8,230 nt of DNA from CAXCDZ01 sp963981525 (GCA_963981525.1 CAXCDZ010000036.1:1-8230), one strand, 5' to 3'. Shown: positions 1 to 6,038, counted from the first letter of the stretch. The notes: generated by a model from the sequence alone, not told the origin. Program-made: numbers and translations.

Positions 1-259
1 GTGGAGCTGTAATGGGTGTGGATAACTCTAGGCGACTTGTGCGAAACCAAAAGTCTGGGATGGAGGTGTATGCGAGGTCGGGGAAGACGATGGTGTTTTT
101 GCTGAGCCTGGGCTCTGGGCGAGGGAGAATGAGAAATCCCCTCTCTTGGTAGATCTGAGTGGGTAGCTTGGCAGCTAGGTAGAGGACGCGACGCGCCTCC
201 ATCTCTAGACTGTGCCCTATGGTAGTGGTGGGGATAATACCCATATTTGATGACGTCAT
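1..259 (-). CDS. Hypothetical protein, N-terminal part (gene runs off the window start)
   Basis: An open frame of 86 codons without a stop runs from ATG at 259 to the window edge; the protein begins MTSSNMGIIPTTTIGHSLEM. I recognise no family. The visible part has no signal peptide or membrane segment and includes a region rich in Pro and aromatic residues (around DLAYTSIPDFWFR). Codon choice (CTC, CTA, ATC, GAG) is like that of the neighbouring genes, which supports real coding. A TATAAT box ends 7 nt before the ATG and no Shine-Dalgarno site is present, so the mRNA is probably leaderless. The position after rplL is where rpoB normally sits, but this protein does not look like the N terminus of RpoB. 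A second in-frame ATG at 244 is a possible alternative start. Being open by chance over this length is unlikely but not excluded. Confidence 0.55.
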   Translation of the reverse strand, partial: MTSSNMGIIPTTTIGHSLEMEARRVLYLAAKLPTQIYQERGFLILPRPEPRLSKNTIVFPDLAYTSIPDFWFRTSRLELSTPITAP

Positions 260-265
260 AAAGCT

Positions 266-271
266 ATTATA
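266..271 (-). promoter_or_regulatory. -10 box for the partial upstream ORF (leaderless start)
   Basis: A perfect TATAAT reads on the minus strand and its last base is 7 nt before the ATG at 259, so transcription would begin at or next to the start codon. No good -35 lies at 17 nt; a TTGACA at 284-279 is only 7 nt upstream, too close to pair with it. The box sits just after the rplL terminator, so it would restart transcription there. Confidence 0.5.
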
Positions 272-305
272 CTAGATGTGTCAATGTTATAGGGTAGTGA
301 TAAAC

Positions 306-334
306 AAAAACCCCGCCTGGTGGCGGGGTTTTTT
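306..334 (-). terminator. Intrinsic terminator after rplL
   Basis: A 7-bp GC stem, CCCCGCC/GGCGGGG, with a 4-nt loop (318-321) is flanked by an A-run on one side and a T-run on the other. Read on the minus strand it lies 25 nt after the rplL stop and ends in five T. The symmetric design would also stop plus-strand transcripts (six T). Confidence 0.9.
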
Positions 335-358
335 ATTGCATCAATTAAGATAAATTGC

Positions 359-769
359 TTATTTGAGTTCTACAGTAGCACCGGCCTCTTCGAGTTTGGC
401 TTTGGCTGCTTCTGCGTCTTCTTTTTTAGCACCTTCTAGCACAGTTTTGGGGGCTGCTTCGACGAGATCTTTGGCTTCTTTGAGACCTAGAGTCTGGTTG
501 AGGGCTCTGACTGCTTTGATCACTCCGATCTTGCTGGCGCCTGCGGCTGTGAGGACGACGTCGTACTCATCCTTCTCTTCTGCAACGGGAGCGTCTCCGG
601 CTGGAGCTGCACCTGCGGCCATGACGGGAGCGGCTGCTGATACCCCGAATTTGTCTTCGAGGGCACTGACCAATTCAGCGACTTCTAGAACCGAGAGTTT
701 CTCGATTTGGTCAACTAGTTTTTGTAGATTTGCAGATAGTTTTACTTCTGCTGTTTTTTCGTCAGACAT
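359..769 (-). CDS. rplL: Ribosomal protein bL12 (L7/L12)
   Basis: This is the stalk protein of the large ribosomal subunit, present in multiple copies bound to L10, which recruits and stimulates the translational GTPases. The 136-residue protein shows the whole family plan. A helical N-terminal dimerisation and L10-binding domain lies around residues 14-43 (LVDQIEKLSVLEVAELVSAL). A flexible Ala/Gly/Pro hinge follows around 44-64, then the C-terminal factor-binding domain from EYDVVL to the end, including the conserved KIGVIKAVR and GLKEAKDLVE stretches. It is about a dozen residues longer than the E. coli protein, mainly at the N terminus. The ATG at 769 has AAAGGA about 7 nt upstream. It follows rplJ by 19 nt and is the last gene before the terminator, the usual rplJ-rplL pairing. 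Confidence 0.97.
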   Translation of the reverse strand: MSDEKTAEVKLSANLQKLVDQIEKLSVLEVAELVSALEDKFGVSAAAPVMAAGAAPAGDAPVAEEKDEYDVVLTAAGASKIGVIKAVRALNQTLGLKEAKDLVEAAPKTVLEGAKKEDAEAAKAKLEEAGATVELK

Positions 770-788
770 ATTTGTCCTTTCGTGTTAT

Positions 789-1313
789 TTATTTTTTGCT
801 AATTGCATTAAGTGCGTAGACTAGGTTGCGGGTAGGTGCGGTGAGGACGCCGACCAGGTTACGTGCAGGATTGGCGAGTGTGCCGAGGAGTTTGGCGATG
901 AGCTGATCCTTGCCAGGTAGAGAAGCGAGATACTTGACCTTATCGAGTGTGAGTGCTTCGGTACCCAGAATGCCGGCCTTGATCTCTGGCTTTTTTGCGC
1001 CGTTTTCTTTGGCGAACTCGACCAGTGCTTTGAGGGGAGCGATAGCATCGTCACCTGCGAATAAGGTGGCGTTGGGGCCTTTGAGGGCCTGGACCATCTC
1101 AGGAGAGAGCTCGGCATGCTTGCTTTTGAGGGCGAGGGCGAGGAGTCTGTTTTTGGTGATTTTGAGTTCGCCGCCAGCTTGGGTAATCTGGGAACGTAAC
1201 TCTACCTGATCGTTACCTGATAGACCTGCGTAGTCAGCAAGATAGATAGCTGAGGAGGCCTCGACCTTTTTGGTGAGATCTGCTACTTCTGCGATATTTT
1301 TTTTGTTTGGCAT
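789..1313 (-). CDS. rplJ: Ribosomal protein uL10
   Basis: L10 anchors L12 dimers to 23S rRNA near L11 at the base of the stalk. The 174 residues match the family in length and order. The N-terminal rRNA-binding domain includes ADYAGLSGNDQVELR near 26-40, the KITKNRLLALAL segment near 52-63, and a GPNATLF motif near 79-85. The C-terminal helix that binds L12 dimers is seen in the repeated LVGVLTAPTRNLVYALNAI. The ATG at 1313 has AGGAG at a spacing of 7 nt. A structured leader of about 128 nt and a probable own promoter precede it, so L10 and L12 can be made in excess of the upstream genes. This fits the L10-L12 autoregulation known in other bacteria. Confidence 0.97.
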   Translation of the reverse strand: MPNKKNIAEVADLTKKVEASSAIYLADYAGLSGNDQVELRSQITQAGGELKITKNRLLALALKSKHAELSPEMVQALKGPNATLFAGDDAIAPLKALVEFAKENGAKKPEIKAGILGTEALTLDKVKYLASLPGKDQLIAKLLGTLANPARNLVGVLTAPTRNLVYALNAISKK

Positions 1314-1441
1314 GTAGGACTCCTAATAAGTAGTCCAGTGATCAGTTTGCAGTGATCAGTGAACTGGTTGATACATAAACACGAAAAGACAAAAGGAAAA
1401 ATTACCCTCGACGCGACTTATATGCGCGTTGTCTTTAGGAT
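1314..1441 (-). promoter_or_regulatory. rplJ-rplL mRNA leader, candidate L10-type autoregulatory element
   Basis: The transcribed leader upstream of rplJ has two structural elements. The first is a hairpin ACGCG-N9-CGCGT (about 1412-1430). The second, nearer the gene, is a CCAGT/ACTGG-closed stem (about 1334-1366) that encloses two copies of the decamer AGTGATCAGT, each containing the palindrome TGATCA. A pyrimidine-rich stretch separates them. In many bacteria L10-L12 binds such a leader and represses rplJL. The position and structure fit this, but I could not verify the kink-turn consensus. Confidence 0.45.
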
Positions 1442-1447
1442 GTTGTT

Positions 1448-1476
1448 ATTATAGCAAAGAATTAGCTAAGGAGCAA
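1448..1476 (-). promoter_or_regulatory. Promoter for rplJ-rplL inside the end of rplA
   Basis: Read on the minus strand, TTGCTC (1476-1471), a 17-nt spacer and a perfect TATAAT (1453-1448) form a good sigma70-type promoter. The predicted start is near 1441. The -35 overlaps the last codons of rplA. This would let rplJL be transcribed independently of secE-nusG-rplKA. Confidence 0.6.
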
Positions 1477-2352
1477 TTTTACCCCTGGGCTCATTGTAGA
1501 GGCTAGAGTAGCTTTGGTGATTTTGTTTACCTTGACTGCCTCGAGTACAGTGTCGAGGTTGGCAACTAACTCCTTATCAGGTTGGCTGAGCTTACCTAGG
1601 ACGATGTGCATGAGGGGGAACTTACCCTCTCCTTTGAGCATGGTCTTACCACCTGCGAATTCTGCTTTTTTTGCCTCTGGGTCGGGAGTGACTGTGCCTG
1701 CTTTGGGGCTAGGCATGAGGCCTTTGGGCCCGAGGACTCTGGCGTGCTTGGCTAGGCGCGGCATCATGGCTGGAGTAGCAAGAAGGATATCAAAATTAAA
1801 TTTGCCCTTCTCGATCTCTGCTATGACTGCGTCGCTGGCGATGGCGATTTTCTTTTTGGCACCTGCCATGTGCGGGAACGTGACCTCTACTCGCGAGACT
1901 CTCTCGATAAGATTGAGATGGAGAGTGAGGGTGGCGTCAAAGGAGGTGATGTTGGTGTTTTTGATAAGCTTGATCGCATCCTCTGGTGTGTAGAGATTCT
2001 TTCTATCAACCTTGCTTTTGCTGGCTTTGATTTTTTTGCCTCCTCGGTTGATGTGGCGGGGGCGACGAGGGGTGTCAGTGGATTCTGTATTTTCAGTAGA
2101 TTCAGTTGGCTCAGTTGATTCAGTAGCGACTTTTGGTGTTGATTTGGGAGTTGATTTTTTCTCGAGACTGAGAGTGTATTTAGCTCTGATCTCTTCGAGT
2201 GCTACTTCGCCAATACCAGGGAGTGCGGTGATCTCACCGTCGCTCATGGTGCTAAGTTGTTCTGGTTTGACTCTGGCAGTCCTGAGAGTGTTGGCAATAC
2301 GAGTGCCTAGATCTGTGTATAGGTCTTCCCAGACGATTGTTTTATGGCTCAT
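1462..2352 (-). CDS. rplA: Ribosomal protein uL1 with an N-terminal alpha-CTD/HhH-like extension
   Basis: L1 forms the mobile L1 stalk of the large subunit and helps release E-site tRNA; it is also a known translational repressor of its own operon. Start chosen at MSHK (2352) because AAGGAGG lies 8 nt upstream; a longer frame to a TTG at 2391 would translate that site. The protein is 296 residues against about 230 usually. Residues 11-60 form an extra domain with an HhH-type GIGEVALEEI, resembling the C-terminal domain of RNA polymerase alpha. Residues 61-98 are a low-complexity Ser/Thr/Pro/Glu linker. The L1 body starts near 105 (KVDRKNLYTPEDAIKLIK) and carries the signature VLGPKGLMPSPKAGTVTP at 206-223, ending SPGVKLLLS. 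The segment corresponding to domain II (about 155-200) looks shorter than in E. coli L1. Confidence 0.95.
   Translation of the reverse strand: MSHKTIVWEDLYTDLGTRIANTLRTARVKPEQLSTMSDGEITALPGIGEVALEEIRAKYTLSLEKKSTPKSTPKVATESTEPTESTENTESTDTPRRPRHINRGGKKIKASKSKVDRKNLYTPEDAIKLIKNTNITSFDATLTLHLNLIERVSRVEVTFPHMAGAKKKIAIASDAVIAEIEKGKFNFDILLATPAMMPRLAKHARVLGPKGLMPSPKAGTVTPDPEAKKAEFAGGKTMLKGEGKFPLMHIVLGKLSQPDKELVANLDTVLEAVKVNKITKATLASTMSPGVKLLLS
2077..2121 (-). repeat. Tandem 9-bp coding repeat (E-x-T tripeptides) in the rplA linker
   Basis: Residues 78-92 of L1 are five consecutive Glu-x-Thr triplets (EST, EPT, EST, ENT, EST), followed by DTP. Two STPK units precede them at 67-74. At DNA level this is a degenerate 9-bp repeat. 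It makes an acidic, disordered tether between the extra domain and the L1 body, and its copy number could vary. Confidence 0.8.
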
Positions 2353-2360
2353 ATGTTTTT

Positions 2361-2367
2361 CCTCCTT
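2361..2367 (-). promoter_or_regulatory. Ribosome binding site that fixes the rplA start
   Basis: AAGGAGG on the minus strand lies 8 nt before the ATG at 2352 and is the strongest Shine-Dalgarno site in the window. A 6-bp hairpin CCTTAT/ATAAGG (2371-2387) lies just upstream and might modulate access to the site. Confidence 0.8.
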
Positions 2368-2409
2368 ACACCTTATTCGTGATAAGGACAAGTAAACGGA
2401 TAATAATGG

Positions 2410-2835
2410 TTATTTCTCTACTTCGACTCCCATAGATCTGGCGGTGCCAGTCACAGTGTTGACAGCTGACTCAAGAGTAGTGGTGTTAAGGTCAGGCATC
2501 TTCTCCGCGGCGATTTTCTCTACCTGATCTTTGGTGAGTTTGCCGACCTTGTTTTTGTTGGGTTCTCCGCTGCCTTGCTTGAGGTTGAGCTCTTTTTTGA
2601 TGAGAGCTGAGACGGGAGGAAGCTTGAGGACAAAAGTGAAGGTACGATCTTCGTAGATCGTGATCTCGGCGGGGACTAGCTGGCCTTTTTTATCTTCTGT
2701 GGCTTTGTTATATTGGTTGACGAAGTCCATGATGTTAACACCATGCTGACCAAGGGCTGGACCGATTGGTGGAGCAGGATTAGCTGCACCTCCCATAGGG
2801 AAGACTTTGAGGACTGTTTTGATTTTTTTTGCCAT
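2410..2835 (-). CDS. rplK: Ribosomal protein uL11
   Basis: L11 binds the GTPase-associated region of 23S rRNA at the stalk base, contacting elongation and release factors and being needed for the stringent response. At 141 residues it has the standard length. The N-terminal domain carries the Pro-rich hinge motif NPAPPIGPALGQHGVN at 19-34. The C-terminal rRNA-binding domain includes FTFVLKLPPVSALIKKEL (66-83) and ends TARSMGVEVEK. The ATG at 2835 has AGGAG about 8 nt upstream. It lies between nusG (35 nt upstream) and rplA (57 nt to the chosen start), the usual rplK-rplA order. Nothing about it is unusual. Confidence 0.98.
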   Translation of the reverse strand: MAKKIKTVLKVFPMGGAANPAPPIGPALGQHGVNIMDFVNQYNKATEDKKGQLVPAEITIYEDRTFTFVLKLPPVSALIKKELNLKQGSGEPNKNKVGKLTKDQVEKIAAEKMPDLNTTTLESAVNTVTGTARSMGVEVEK

Positions 2836-2870
2836 ATACTAGCTCCTAGTTATTAGTTTTTGGTTCTTAG

Positions 2871-3521
2871 TTATATTTTGGATACCTGAATAAAGTCGAG
2901 TTCGACTGGAGTCTCGCGACCAAAGATCGAGACCAAGACATTGAGCTTGCCTTTTGCCTCGTCAATCGTGTCAACTGTGCCCAAAAAGTCTGCAAAAGGA
3001 CCATCCACGATCTTGACAGCTTCGCCGACGGAGAAGGTGCTCTTGAATTTGGGAGCTTTGACCTGCATGAACTTGAGGATGTTGTCGACTTCGCGCTCTG
3101 GGATGGGGGTGGGTTTGCGACCGATCGAGCCGATAAAGGCGGTGACGCCAGGAGTGGTGCGGACTGCGAGCCAGCTCTGGTCATCCATGATCATCTTGAC
3201 GAGCATGTAGCCAGGGAGAATCTTTTCTTTGATGGTTTTTTTCTGGCCTTTTTTGACCTGAATCTTGTCTTGGGCGGGAATGATTGCCTCAAAAACCTTA
3301 CCAACAACTGCCATGGATTCCAGCCTGATTTTGAGCTGTTCGGCGACTCTTAGCTCGTGACCTGAATAGGTGTGGATGACGTACCACTTGGCAGTCTCTC
3401 TGAGCTTTTCACTTTTTTCGTAGATAACGTGGTATGGGTTGTTCTTGACTACCTCACTGGTAACATCGCCTTCTTTGGCGGCGTCTTTTTCCTGGAGGAT
3501 GTCTTCTGGTTTGTCGGCCAT
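2871..3521 (-). CDS. nusG: Transcription termination/antitermination factor NusG
   Basis: NusG binds the RNA polymerase clamp through its NGN domain and links it to Rho or to ribosomal protein S10 through its KOW domain. The 216-residue protein shows the NGN domain beginning at KWYVIHTYSGHE (45-56), with ILPGYMLVKM (101-110) and TPGVTAFIG (123-131). The KOW domain follows at about 160-215 (VGEAVKIVDGPFADFLGTV). Ahead of the NGN domain is a charged extension of about 44 residues, absent from E. coli NusG and probably disordered; such extensions vary among bacteria. The start at 3521 has only a weak AGGG about 9 nt upstream. It lies 64 nt after secE, the usual secE-nusG pair. Confidence 0.97.
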   Translation of the reverse strand: MADKPEDILQEKDAAKEGDVTSEVVKNNPYHVIYEKSEKLRETAKWYVIHTYSGHELRVAEQLKIRLESMAVVGKVFEAIIPAQDKIQVKKGQKKTIKEKILPGYMLVKMIMDDQSWLAVRTTPGVTAFIGSIGRKPTPIPEREVDNILKFMQVKAPKFKSTFSVGEAVKIVDGPFADFLGTVDTIDEAKGKLNVLVSIFGRETPVELDFIQVSKI

Positions 3522-3540
3522 AGTTAATGATCCCTATTCT

Positions 3541-3569
3541 ATTAATTAATACTTGGGGGAACCTGTCAA
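3541..3569 (-). promoter_or_regulatory. Possible internal promoter before nusG
   Basis: A perfect TTGACA (3569-3564) is followed after 17 nt by ATTAAT (3546-3541, 4 of 6 matches), in the secE-nusG gap. It could boost nusG and rplKA. The weak -10 keeps this tentative. Confidence 0.35.
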
Positions 3570-3585
3570 GTATAGCACAGCGCGT

Positions 3586-3765
3586 CTATTTGATAAAGAG
3601 GCCAAGAAGTGAGGTAAACATGATGTCTAGTCCGCCTACATAGAGGCCGACGACGAATGAGGCGATGATCACGATCGAGGTAAGACGGATCGAGTCTGAT
3701 CTTTCTGGCCAGGTTACTTTGCCTAGTTCGAGCTTAACTTCCTTGAGGTACTTAAGAATATTCAT
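3586..3765 (-). CDS. secE: Preprotein translocase subunit SecE (minimal form)
   Basis: This short gene encodes 59 residues. SecE clamps SecY in the inner membrane and is essential for the Sec translocon. It starts MNILKYLKEVKLELGKVTWP. The amphipathic helix with the conserved K-V-T-W-P (16-20) is followed by PERSDSIRLTS and one membrane segment at about 30-55 (IVIIASFVVGLYVGGLDIMF). This is the single-TM form found in most bacteria, in contrast to the three-TM E. coli protein. The stop is TAG. It has no Shine-Dalgarno site, and a TACAAT box ends 7 nt before the ATG, so it is probably leaderless. Its place directly upstream of nusG supports the call. Confidence 0.93.
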   Translation of the reverse strand: MNILKYLKEVKLELGKVTWPERSDSIRLTSIVIIASFVVGLYVGGLDIMFTSLLGLFIK

Positions 3766-3771
3766 AGTGGT

Positions 3772-3800
3772 ATTGTAGCACCCTACTTCGCTTGTGGCTA
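3772..3800 (-). promoter_or_regulatory. Promoter of the secE-nusG-rplKA operon (leaderless)
   Basis: Read on the minus strand, TAGCCA (3800-3795), a 17-nt spacer and TACAAT (3777-3772), preceded by TG at the extended -10 position, end 7 nt before the secE ATG. A short inverted repeat CTTCG/CGAAG (about 3786-3805) overlaps the -35 region and could be an operator. Confidence 0.6.
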
Positions 3801-3827
3801 CGAAGGGCGCGGGACAATTATGAATTG

Positions 3828-3836
3828 TGATACACT
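3828..3836 (+). promoter_or_regulatory. Extended -10 promoter for frr (near-leaderless)
   Basis: TGATACACT is an extended -10 box (TG-N-TACACT) whose end is 9 nt before the frr ATG, so the transcript would begin 0-3 nt ahead of the start codon. No convincing -35 is present. It diverges from the secE promoter within the same 79-bp gap. Confidence 0.5.
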
Positions 3837-3844
3837 AGCAACGT

Positions 3845-4402
3845 ATGACAGATTTGTTGATCAAGAAACTTATGGAGAGACTCGAGAAAACGTTGGAGGT
3901 TGTGAAGCAGGATTTATCAAGTGTGAGAACGGGAAGAGCAAAGCCATCTCTAGTCGAAGCAGTGAAGGTAGAGGCGTACGGGGCAATGATGGAGCTGCGC
4001 GAACTGGCGACGATTACAGCGCCAGACCCATCACTAATTGTGATTTCTCCTTGGGATAAGTCGCTTACGGGAGCAATTGCAACTGGAATACAGAAGGCCG
4101 AGCTTAATATCCAGCCAGTAGTGGACGGTGAGATGGTTAAGATCTCGATCCCGTCACTAACTGAGGAGAGACGACTGGAGCTCGTGAAGGTGGTGAGTCA
4201 GAAGCTGGAGAGTGGGAGGGTGATGATCCGCCAAGTGAGAACAGAAATTAAGGGGGAGATAGAGGCTCTGGAGGGTGAGTCGGGAGTGAGTGAAGATGAT
4301 ATTAAGGATGGACTTAAGAAGATGCAGGACGAGGTTAATACGAATGTGGAGAAGTTGGATGAGATGGGGAAAGCAAAAGAAGTCGAGTTAATGAGTATAT
4401 AA
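3845..4402 (+). CDS. frr: Ribosome recycling factor
   Basis: RRF works with EF-G to split post-termination ribosomes. The 185 residues equal the usual length. Domain I's long helices include SSVRTGRAKPSLVE (25-38) with the family's RTGRA core. Domain II spans about 31-104, including TITAPDPSLIVISPWD and the SIPSLTEERR junction (101-110). The C-terminal helix is around 112-184, with Arg129 and Arg132 in the conserved IRQVR stretch and the ending KAKEVELMSI. A longer frame is open upstream of the ATG at 3845 in another phase only, so the start is clear. There is no Shine-Dalgarno site; it appears leaderless. It is co-oriented with galU 21 nt downstream. Its usual partners tsf and pyrH are not adjacent here. 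Confidence 0.97.
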   Translation: MTDLLIKKLMERLEKTLEVVKQDLSSVRTGRAKPSLVEAVKVEAYGAMMELRELATITAPDPSLIVISPWDKSLTGAIATGIQKAELNIQPVVDGEMVKISIPSLTEERRLELVKVVSQKLESGRVMIRQVRTEIKGEIEALEGESGVSEDDIKDGLKKMQDEVNTNVEKLDEMGKAKEVELMSI

Positions 4403-4423
4403 AAAATTAGCAGGAGACAAAAA

Positions 4424-5320
4424 ATGGCAAGAAAAAAAATCACGAAGGCTGTTATTCCTGCTGCAGGATTTGGGACTAGATTCTTGCCTCAGACCAAAGC
4501 GATGCCAAAAGAGATGCTGCCGATCGTGGATAAGCCGGTGATCCAGTACATAGTAGAGGAACTGGTGGATGCGGGGATCGAGGACATAATACTGGTTACG
4601 GGATATCACAAGCGAACGATTGAAGATCATTTTGATGGTCCTAGTACTGATCTGATTGAGAACCTAAAAATGGGTGGGGAGAAGAAGAAGCATCTTTTGG
4701 AGTCAGTGCAGAAGATCTCCGAGATGGCTAACTTCTATTATGTCAGGCAAAAAGGTCCATACGGGAACGGAACGCCTCTTATGAATGTGCGAAGCATTGT
4801 GGGAGATGAGCCGTTTATTTATACTTGGTCAGATGATTTTATTATGGCGAGTCCTACAAGATTTCGTCAGTTACTGGCAGCGTACGAGAAGCATGGGTAT
4901 AGTTGTATGGCCAGTGTGCGAGCCAAAAGTGATGAGGATTATGATCGATATGGATTTGCGGGTGGGACAGAACTTGAGGAAGGTGTGATTGATTGTGATG
5001 TGATTGTGGAGAAGCCAGGGAAGGCAAATGCGCCGTCTGATCTTGCGAATGTCTCTGGGTTTTTGTTTACTCCTGACATTTTTCAGTATCTAGATCAGGT
5101 AATGGCTGACCTAAAACCAGGGAATGAGTTCTACTATAACGATGCGCTCAAACTGATGCTCGAGGACAAAAAGCATGTCTTGGCAGTAGAGATCAAGAAT
5201 GGCAAGTACTACGACACAGGTAACAAGCTAGAGTATATGAAGACTCAGGTGGAGTTTGCACTCAGAGATCCAGAAATGAGTGGAGATTTCCGGGATTTTT
5301 TAAAGGAGATTAAGTTTTAA
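4424..5320 (+). CDS. galU: UTP-glucose-1-phosphate uridylyltransferase
   Basis: This enzyme makes UDP-glucose from UTP and glucose 1-phosphate in the cytosol, feeding polysaccharide and glycolipid synthesis. The 298-residue length is typical of bacterial GalU. Visible motifs are the nucleotide-binding signature IPAAGFGTRFLP (11-22), PKEMLPIVDKPVIQYIVEE (28-46) with the conserved Lys29, the sugar-nucleotide loop GTPLMNVRSIVGDEPF (116-131), a WSDD acidic metal site (135-138), VEKP (195-198), and YYDTGNK (262-268) near the C terminus. The ATG at 4424 has AGGAG (4412-4416) at 7 nt. It follows frr closely and probably shares its transcript. A related nucleotidyltransferase such as a dTDP-glucose enzyme is less likely given the FGTRFLPQTKAMPKE form. 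Confidence 0.95.
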   Translation: MARKKITKAVIPAAGFGTRFLPQTKAMPKEMLPIVDKPVIQYIVEELVDAGIEDIILVTGYHKRTIEDHFDGPSTDLIENLKMGGEKKKHLLESVQKISEMANFYYVRQKGPYGNGTPLMNVRSIVGDEPFIYTWSDDFIMASPTRFRQLLAAYEKHGYSCMASVRAKSDEDYDRYGFAGGTELEEGVIDCDVIVEKPGKANAPSDLANVSGFLFTPDIFQYLDQVMADLKPGNEFYYNDALKLMLEDKKHVLAVEIKNGKYYDTGNKLEYMKTQVEFALRDPEMSGDFRDFLKEIKF

Positions 5321-5324
5321 GTAA

Positions 5325-6038
5325 TTAAGGTTTTTTCCAGACTCCACATTCGTCGTAGCAATGAGGGCTAAGGCAATATTCTGATTCGCGTTTATCATCT
5401 TGAAGTATTTTGGTGATTTTTTCACTAACCCAGTCTGGTGAGAGATATTGCATGCCATTATCGAGTCTTTTTTGTTTTTCTTTGAGAGTTAGAGGTCCGA
5501 AGGGAGTAAGTGTGCTGTCGAGAGTAATGTGGGTATATTTACCAGGGTGCTCGAGGCTAAGACTGAGAGTGAGCGAGCGGAGGGCGGCTTTGGTGGAATT
5601 ATAGAGAGTACGCATTTCTTTGTATTGAACAGCTGAGCAGGAGCCTATGTTGATAGTTATAGTAGGTGTTAATGATTGAGAGAGGAAGAAGGGAGTGTGG
5701 ACGTTTAGTTCATATGACTCTTTCCATTCTGAGGGGGAAATATCTGATGATGGTTTGTAGATTCCGATGCCAGCATTGTTGATGAGAATGTCTATCTTGG
5801 GATGGGTTTTTTGAATCTGCTTGATTAACTCGGTGCGATCAGTGGAACTGGTGAGGTTGCAGGTGTAGATAGTGTGGTGATCTGGGTGATCAAGGTTTTC
5901 AAGAAGGGAAGTTAGTTTATCAGAGTCACGACCTAGGAGAATGAGATTAGAGCCTTCGTGCGCGAGGTGACTGGCAAGGACTGAGCCGATACCGCCGGTT
6001 GCGCCAGTGATGAGGATTGTTTTTCCTTTTAGGTTCAT
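5325..6038 (-). CDS. Short-chain dehydrogenase/reductase (SDR) family oxidoreductase
   Basis: A 237-residue classical SDR, presumably NAD(P)-dependent; the substrate cannot be told. Visible features are the Rossmann motif TGATGGIG (11-18), NNAG (87-90), the active-site Ser133 in NIGSCSA, and YxxxK with Tyr146 and Lys150; Ser and Tyr are 13 residues apart, as usual. The C terminus is unusual in having three Cys close together (222, 227, 231) in CLSPHCYDEC. Start chosen at the ATG at 6038: a longer frame would translate the tRNA-Tyr gene. The ATG begins 2 nt after the tRNA discriminator base and has no Shine-Dalgarno site, so a tRNA-processed, nearly leaderless mRNA is likely. It converges on galU with only 4 nt between the stops. 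Confidence 0.9.
   Translation of the reverse strand: MNLKGKTILITGATGGIGSVLASHLAHEGSNLILLGRDSDKLTSLLENLDHPDHHTIYTCNLTSSTDRTELIKQIQKTHPKIDILINNAGIGIYKPSSDISPSEWKESYELNVHTPFFLSQSLTPTITINIGSCSAVQYKEMRTLYNSTKAALRSLTLSLSLEHPGKYTHITLDSTLTPFGPLTLKEKQKRLDNGMQYLSPDWVSEKITKILQDDKRESEYCLSPHCYDECGVWKKP

Noticed and set aside
363..824. Plus-strand ORF of 153 codons opposite rplL
   Set aside because: It is an antisense shadow of rplL; the Ser/Ala-rich low-complexity protein has no family likeness and rplL is unmistakable.
1334..1366. CRISPR-like or mobile-element repeat from the duplicated AGTGATCAGT
   Set aside because: There are only two short copies 3-4 nt apart, without spacers or a flanking element; an RNA leader structure explains it better.
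2353..2391. Upstream start for rplA (TTG at 2391)
   Set aside because: It would translate through the best Shine-Dalgarno site in the window, which is correctly placed for the ATG at 2352.
1514..2395. Three plus-strand ORFs opposite rplA
   Set aside because: They are shadows created by the codon bias of rplA on the other strand, with no initiation signals.
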